Source of the DNA: Pseudomonadales bacterium
GTDB lineage: Bacteria > Pseudomonadota > Gammaproteobacteria > Pseudomonadales > Halieaceae
DNA: 64,000 nt
Assembly: GCA_024234815.1 (NCBI GenBank)
Contig: JACKNO010000006.1
Span: forward strand, 1 to 64,000
Reading direction: 5' to 3'
A program made the position numbers and the translations under genes. Shown one piece after another: positions 59,945 to 64,000 of the stretch (position 1 is its first letter; every line of letters begins with the position of its first letter). The notes under the pieces are model-generated. The model ran no database searches, was not told the DNA's origin, and saw only the letters and a program-made list of their open reading frames with translations.

Positions 59945-60721
59945 TTAAAACTCCTCCAGCAAACGGCCTTTTCCGGTGACCCTGTCGTCGATACCGCAGG
60001 CCCGCAGGGCATGCCATACCGTGGCGATATTGATCGGGATCAGCGGCTTTTCCAACTGGTGTTCCAGCGTCGGAAAAAGGTCCACGGTGGACAGGTTGGT
60101 TCCGCACTGGACGATTGCGTCCACGTCGTCCCCGTCCACCTCGCGCACCGCGGCGAGCACCTCCTGTATTGAGGTTTCGGCAATGGCCGTGGCCGAGGGC
60201 CGGTTCAAGCCCTTGACGCCCTTGACCTGGAAGCCAATCTCCTCAAAGTAGCGACGGACATTGGCATCCCCTACCGGGGGATAAGGTGTGATGACCGACA
60301 GCGTTTTCGCGCCAAAACAGTTCAGGGCCTCGCGGGTGGCCGCGGCGCCGGTAGTCAGCCCCACGTCGCCAATATGCTCGCGTATACCCTGCTCAAAAAG
60401 GATGCTGCCCTCCTCGCCTCCCCAGAAGGTCTCCGCTGACATACCGAGCATGATGTGGCTCACCTTGGCGGACAGCACGTTGCGCAGCGCCATCGGAATT
60501 TCACCGCGCATGATCTCCAGAAAACGCTCAAATACGGTATTGCTGTCGTCGCCCGTACTGTCGACCTCGTCGGCCCAGTTTCGCAACTCTATCCAGAAGC
60601 GCGACGGGTGCCAGGTCACACCGTCGAGACAGAACTTTTGCAGGTCGTACTCCACCCCCGTATTGGTAGACGGAATCACAACGCCGATCTGGGCGCGCCG
60701 GGCAATCTGGTAGTTATCCAT
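59945..60721 (-). CDS. Maleate isomerase/arylmalonate decarboxylase-family protein without the catalytic cysteines
   Basis: The 258-residue protein has the Asp/Glu-racemase-type double-Rossmann plan of this family: RAQIGVVIPSTNTGVEYDLQ near the start with the conserved STN, TLSVITPYPPVGDANVRRYF in the middle and DAIVQCGTNLSTVDLFP near residue 210. Canonical members use Cys in two places. Here the first position reads LGMSAETFWGG and the second CGTNLS, where Gly takes the place of the Cys that normally precedes TNL. The enzyme therefore either uses other residues or does another reaction. A paralogue lies at the right edge. It is upstream of the receptor gene. Confidence 0.75.
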   Translation of the reverse strand: MDNYQIARRAQIGVVIPSTNTGVEYDLQKFCLDGVTWHPSRFWIELRNWADEVDSTGDDSNTVFERFLEIMRGEIPMALRNVLSAKVSHIMLGMSAETFWGGEEGSILFEQGIREHIGDVGLTTGAAATREALNCFGAKTLSVITPYPPVGDANVRRYFEEIGFQVKGVKGLNRPSATAIAETSIQEVLAAVREVDGDDVDAIVQCGTNLSTVDLFPTLEHQLEKPLIPINIATVWHALRACGIDDRVTGKGRLLEEF

Positions 60722-60768
60722 AGACTCGAGTTTCCATAGGTATCGTTTGTTCTGTCCCGTTCATCGCT

Positions 60769-61245
60769 TCAGGCGGCGAAGCCCAGGTAGTAAAGTGGCA
60801 GCGCGGACAGGCCGGACGCCATCATAAGCAACATGCCGAGTGTGCCCAGGATGCGATGGGTGGGCCCGAACTCATTCGGGACCGGCGGCTTGGGAAACTT
60901 GCGCAGGGAGATTATCACCAGCGGCACCCAGACCAGGGCGGATCCGACAGCCACCAGCATATGGCCGTATATCAGGCCGTTCAGCAAATTTGTACCGGCA
61001 TAGCTGCTCTGACTGGTGAGCGCAAAGATTCCGCCGGAGAGCTTGAGATCCGCCTCAAACAGGGCGACCACGATCGCCAGAACCACCGCCACGGACACCT
61101 GTATGCCGCGATGCCTGCGATACTCCCCCGCCCTGGCGAAGCGCCAGGAAATAACCAGCACCGGCAGGATAACCAGGAAAGACAACACCACGATATCCAT
61201 GAGAATATCGCCGCGGGTACCCAGGAAACCGGCCGGTAGGATCAC
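60769..61245 (-). CDS. DUF420-like membrane protein
   Basis: From GTG 61245 the 158-residue product shows four TM segments and an N-terminal FLGTRGDILMDIVVLSFLVI, with a charged loop ARAGEYRRHRGIQ, as in DUF420 (CtaM-like) proteins linked in other bacteria to cytochrome oxidase assembly. No oxidase genes are nearby. The ending GLSALPLYYLGFAA is also DUF420-like. It lies 47 bases upstream of the maleate-isomerase-like gene. Confidence 0.6.
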   Translation of the reverse strand: MILPAGFLGTRGDILMDIVVLSFLVILPVLVISWRFARAGEYRRHRGIQVSVAVVLAIVVALFEADLKLSGGIFALTSQSSYAGTNLLNGLIYGHMLVAVGSALVWVPLVIISLRKFPKPPVPNEFGPTHRILGTLGMLLMMASGLSALPLYYLGFAA

Positions 61246-61351
61246 GCTGCACCTGCAAACAAAGTATTTTTGACGTTATATACCCGGTCAGGCCCGGCGG
61301 GGATGATAATTGTCAATCTTTCCGGCCGGAACCGGAGCCGGCGCCCCGGCC

Positions 61352-62044
61352 TCACACTCCGGGCTCGACGATACCCCGCAGCACGGCATCGAGGAAATCG
61401 GGCGCTATGAGGTGACAGTAGTAGTTACCCTTGAACCGGTCCGGCATCGGAATCCACCACGCGAAGGGTACATACAGCGCCCGGGACCGCAAATGCAGCA
61501 ACCCATCCTCGCCCCGGTGAAGCGGCTCAAAAGGCCAGGGCTTCAACCACATCGGTCCGATATAGGTTGTTTCTTCCTCGTCCACCCGCAGGGTATCGGG
61601 AGACACAAGCAGTTGCTCCCGCGGTATCCCACCCAGTACACCGACCAGTACCTCACTCACGACTTTCTGGCAACTCTGGTTTCCGCTCGCGACAGCTGGA
61701 CCGCCTTGCTCTGCTGGTGGATACGCCTCGTTGATTCGCTCGGCCGTTTTCATTTTGCAGGAGACAACCCGATTCAGGCTGCCGGGTCCGTCCAGCGGAT
61801 TGCTCCAGTACTGCTGCACGGTGAGTGGCGAATCACTCGCCTTGGAATTCACAAAATTCTCATAACTGGTATGGCTGACGACATTGGCCGCCAGCTTCGT
61901 CCCAGCCACCACCTGCTGCGCCCAGGCGCAGAAAACGGAATCCTCCCCATCGTCAGCCCGCGCGGAACCCGTGCCCACCAACATAAGCAGGCAAAAAATG
62001 CCCGCTACACCATACCTGTGCCAACCTGAATGCATCCAATCCAA
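61352..62044 (-). CDS. Secreted hypothetical protein
   Basis: The 230-residue protein has a signal peptide (GVAGIFCLLMLVGTGSARA) with cleavage near residue 30 and four or more Cys in the mature part (VFCAWAQQVV, VSCKMKTAE, NQSCQKV, YYCHLI) that may form disulfides. The C-terminal half is rich in Pro and Trp (MWLKPWPFEPLHRG). No family is recognised. It may be periplasmic and serve the neighbouring metabolic genes. Confidence 0.65.
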   Translation of the reverse strand: MDWMHSGWHRYGVAGIFCLLMLVGTGSARADDGEDSVFCAWAQQVVAGTKLAANVVSHTSYENFVNSKASDSPLTVQQYWSNPLDGPGSLNRVVSCKMKTAERINEAYPPAEQGGPAVASGNQSCQKVVSEVLVGVLGGIPREQLLVSPDTLRVDEEETTYIGPMWLKPWPFEPLHRGEDGLLHLRSRALYVPFAWWIPMPDRFKGNYYCHLIAPDFLDAVLRGIVEPGV

Positions 62045-62178
62045 CCCTGTCGCTGAGACTAAAAATCTATTGTTATGCTATTCCCACACTATTTCAGAAC
62101 AATACGGGTGGCAAGCACATTCCGTGATTCGAAAAGTGAGAGGGATAGCCGCTGCAATTCGGCGAGCAGTCCCGGCCC

Positions 62179-63375
62179 TCAACTGCCCAGATGCTCTCGC
62201 CAGTGAGCCTGCACGCTGCGCGCAATGAAGAACAGGCACAACATCAACAGCACCGCGACCGCGTAGGGACTCTCGATATGCAGCCGGGCAAAGATTACGC
62301 CAGTGACAAGGGTGCCCAGCACCCGACCCAGGGTACCCGCCGAGGAATAGACACCCAGCACCAGACCGCGCTCGGTGGGGCCGGCGCACTGCGAAACCAG
62401 GCTCTGCATTGAGGTCAGCACCAGCGCGGCCGATGCGGCCTGCAGGGCGAGGGCCGCCATGGCTCCGTAATAGCTGCTGTTTTCGCCGGCGATCACGGTA
62501 CCCACCATCGCCAGGCTGAAGCCCAGGGCCCCTAACTGGAACAGGCGGTGCTCGCCGTAAGCCCGGGTGAGCGGCCCGATCAGCCCGCCCTGCACCATCG
62601 ACAACACGATACCGCTCACCAGCAGCAATGGCATCAGGTCGCGGGGACCCAGGGCGATGCCGGTGTCGCGCACCCACAGCGGGTAGATCGATTCCACCAG
62701 CCCCGCCCCGGTGTTGAATACCAGCACGCCTACCAGGAAATGAGGAATAAGGGGGCGGCCCCAGAGCTCGCGCAATGCCTGCAAACGCCCCACATGGGGC
62801 TCGTTGCGCAAGGCCTCCCGCTGCGCCGGGTCCAGGCTTTCGGGCAACAGGAATATGATGGCGAGCAGGGCCGCGCCGCTCAGGCTCGCCGACAACATCG
62901 CGGGCAGAAACAGGTTGGCTGTCGCAAAGTCGTCACCCGCCAGGTAACTGCCCAGGGCCGGCCCGATCACGAAACCCAGGCCGAAGGCGGCGCCGATCAG
63001 TCCCATACCCCTGGCGCGATTCTCAATGGAAGTAGTGTCCGTGATATACGCCTGGGCGGCGGCGATGTTGCCCGCCATCAGGCCCGCCAGGAGGCGCGAC
63101 AGGGCCACCACCCACAACGCCTCGGCAAAACCCAGCAACAGGTAGCCGGCAATGGCGCCAACCATGCTGAGCATGAGGATGGGACGACGCCCGTAGTAGT
63201 CGCTCAACCTGCCCAGCACCGGTGTGGCGACCAACATGCCGACGGCGTACAGCGCCATACAGAAGGTCGCCAACTCCGGGCCACCACCCAGTTGCACCAC
63301 GTAGTAGGCCAGGATCGGCACCATGACGCCAAACCCCACGAGGTCCAGCACGATAACCAGGAAAACAATCAGCAT
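62179..63375 (-). CDS. MFS transporter, TetA/multidrug-like
   Basis: The 398-residue protein has twelve TM segments and the DHA1 signature LGRLSDYYGRRPILMLSMVG in loop 2-3, with GLGFVIGPALGSYLAG in TM5 as in drug:proton antiporters. It is downstream of the second maleate-isomerase-like gene (53-base gap) and likely co-transcribed, which suggests transport of the substrate or product of those enzymes. Confidence 0.9.
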   Translation of the reverse strand: MLIVFLVIVLDLVGFGVMVPILAYYVVQLGGGPELATFCMALYAVGMLVATPVLGRLSDYYGRRPILMLSMVGAIAGYLLLGFAEALWVVALSRLLAGLMAGNIAAAQAYITDTTSIENRARGMGLIGAAFGLGFVIGPALGSYLAGDDFATANLFLPAMLSASLSGAALLAIIFLLPESLDPAQREALRNEPHVGRLQALRELWGRPLIPHFLVGVLVFNTGAGLVESIYPLWVRDTGIALGPRDLMPLLLVSGIVLSMVQGGLIGPLTRAYGEHRLFQLGALGFSLAMVGTVIAGENSSYYGAMAALALQAASAALVLTSMQSLVSQCAGPTERGLVLGVYSSAGTLGRVLGTLVTGVIFARLHIESPYAVAVLLMLCLFFIARSVQAHWREHLGS

Positions 63376-63428
63376 TCAGCGGCCTCAGGGTAAAAACGGG
63401 CGGTCGCGCGGTCGCGCCGCCGCGAAGA

Positions 63429-64000
63429 TCAGTGCTCTTCGAACAAGCGGCCCAGATGGTCGTACTGGTCGCGAATGCCGCAACTGCGCAGCGCGTGCCA
63501 CACCGTGGCGATATTGATCGGGAGCACAGGCTTGGCAAGCCATTTCTCCACCACCGGAAAAAAGTCGGCGGTGGAGAGGTTGGTGCCTACCTGGATGATC
63601 GCGTCGATGTCGTCACCGTCCACCTGGCGCACCACGTCCATAACCTTCTGGTCAGGTAACAGGGCTATGGCGTCGTGGGCGTTTTCGCAGCGCAGGCCCA
63701 CGACATGCTTGACGTTATAGCCCGAGTCCTCGAAGAACAGGCGCACGTTCTTGTCACCAATGGGCTGGTAAGGCGTAATGACCGCGATATTCTTGCCGGT
63801 GTTGCCCGCTATTCCCAGCGCCTCCAGCGCGGCAATCACCGCGTTGGCGCCGGTGGTGAGACCGGTGTCGCTCCCCACCGCTTCCTGGATGCGATCGACA
63901 AACCCGTCGTTACCCTTGATGCCGCCCCAGAAGGTCTCCGCCGACATACCCATCATCACGTGGTCCGGCTTGCAGGTCATAAGGCTGGCGATGGAGGCGC
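63429..64000 (-). CDS. Second maleate isomerase-family paralogue, 5' end beyond the window
   Basis: The frame is open at base 64000, so only about 190 C-terminal residues are seen. It follows the paralogue at 59945-60721 closely: MMGMSAETFWGG, NIAVITPYQPIGDKNVRLFF, then DAIIQVGTNLSTADFFP and INIATVWHALRSCGIRDQYD. It also lacks Cys at both canonical positions (GMSAETF and VGTNLS). Here even the neighbouring Cys of the other copy is Val. It ends 53 bases before the MFS gene. The true start lies to the right. Confidence 0.75.
   Translation of the reverse strand, partial: ASIASLMTCKPDHVMMGMSAETFWGGIKGNDGFVDRIQEAVGSDTGLTTGANAVIAALEALGIAGNTGKNIAVITPYQPIGDKNVRLFFEDSGYNVKHVVGLRCENAHDAIALLPDQKVMDVVRQVDGDDIDAIIQVGTNLSTADFFPVVEKWLAKPVLPINIATVWHALRSCGIRDQYDHLGRLFEEH

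Noticed and set aside
1..64000. CRISPR array, tRNA, rRNA or phage integrase
   Set aside because: No regularly spaced direct repeats, cloverleaf-like sequence, rRNA stretch or tyrosine/serine recombinase motif was found on either strand by reading.

Overview
The window reads as chromosomal DNA of a GC-rich, aerobic, free-living gammaproteobacterium, most likely marine and close to the Halieaceae/Cellvibrionales. This rests on the mix of gcvP, a homodimeric-type aceE, an EnvZ/OmpR-like pair, a large TonB-dependent receptor, DUF1838 and DUF2141 proteins, sulfotransferase-like enzymes and a VPLPA-type C-terminal sorting signal. The taxonomic placement is inference, since there is no rRNA in the window.

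Region 1 (1-2250) is the 3' three quarters of gcvP. Region 2 (about 2.25-22.6 kb) is an accessory island: visibly more AT-rich, with long non-coding gaps, many unrecognised genes and gene debris. It holds an IS3-family element with a lost right end, and a controller protein plus restriction endonuclease pair whose endonuclease tail was cut by that element and which has no methyltransferase beside it. It also holds a PPP-family phosphatase, two pairs or clusters of unknown genes, a DUF2779 protein joining a Cas4-like nuclease half to a DnaQ-like half, a WYL regulator with a Sel1-repeat gene, a DUF4214 secreted protein, a fragment of an SbcD/YhaO-like nuclease, an exosortase-type substrate, an IS256 remnant and two perfect hairpins.

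Region 3 (22.6-64 kb) is mostly core-like, GC-rich and densely packed. A CaCA cation exchanger and a GNAT enzyme come first. A minus-strand operon (32604 down to 26173) then encodes a membrane-anchored CobN-family protein, a polytopic membrane protein, a MotA/TolQ/ExbB channel and a DUF2149 protein. This is the layout of the hmuSTUV haem-utilisation genes of Bacteroidota. After it come a FlgO-domain/TPR protein, two paralogous secreted proteins, a two-component system, DUF1838, a solitary aceE and an aldehyde dehydrogenase. A run of envelope genes follows: DUF2141, a membrane-anchored retropepsin, DUF202, an SppA-type peptidase and DUF5658.

The last 16 kb look metabolic. A minus-strand block has a GNAT enzyme, a VOC protein and a two-domain nitrilase-superfamily protein. 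A plus-strand operon has an epimerase, an SDR, a red-chlorophyll-catabolite-reductase-like protein and an MFS transporter, followed by a sulfotransferase-like gene. Finally there is a minus-strand group with a TonB-dependent receptor, two paralogous maleate-isomerase-family proteins that lack the family's cysteines, a DUF420-like membrane protein and a second MFS transporter. The right edge cuts the second maleate-isomerase paralogue.
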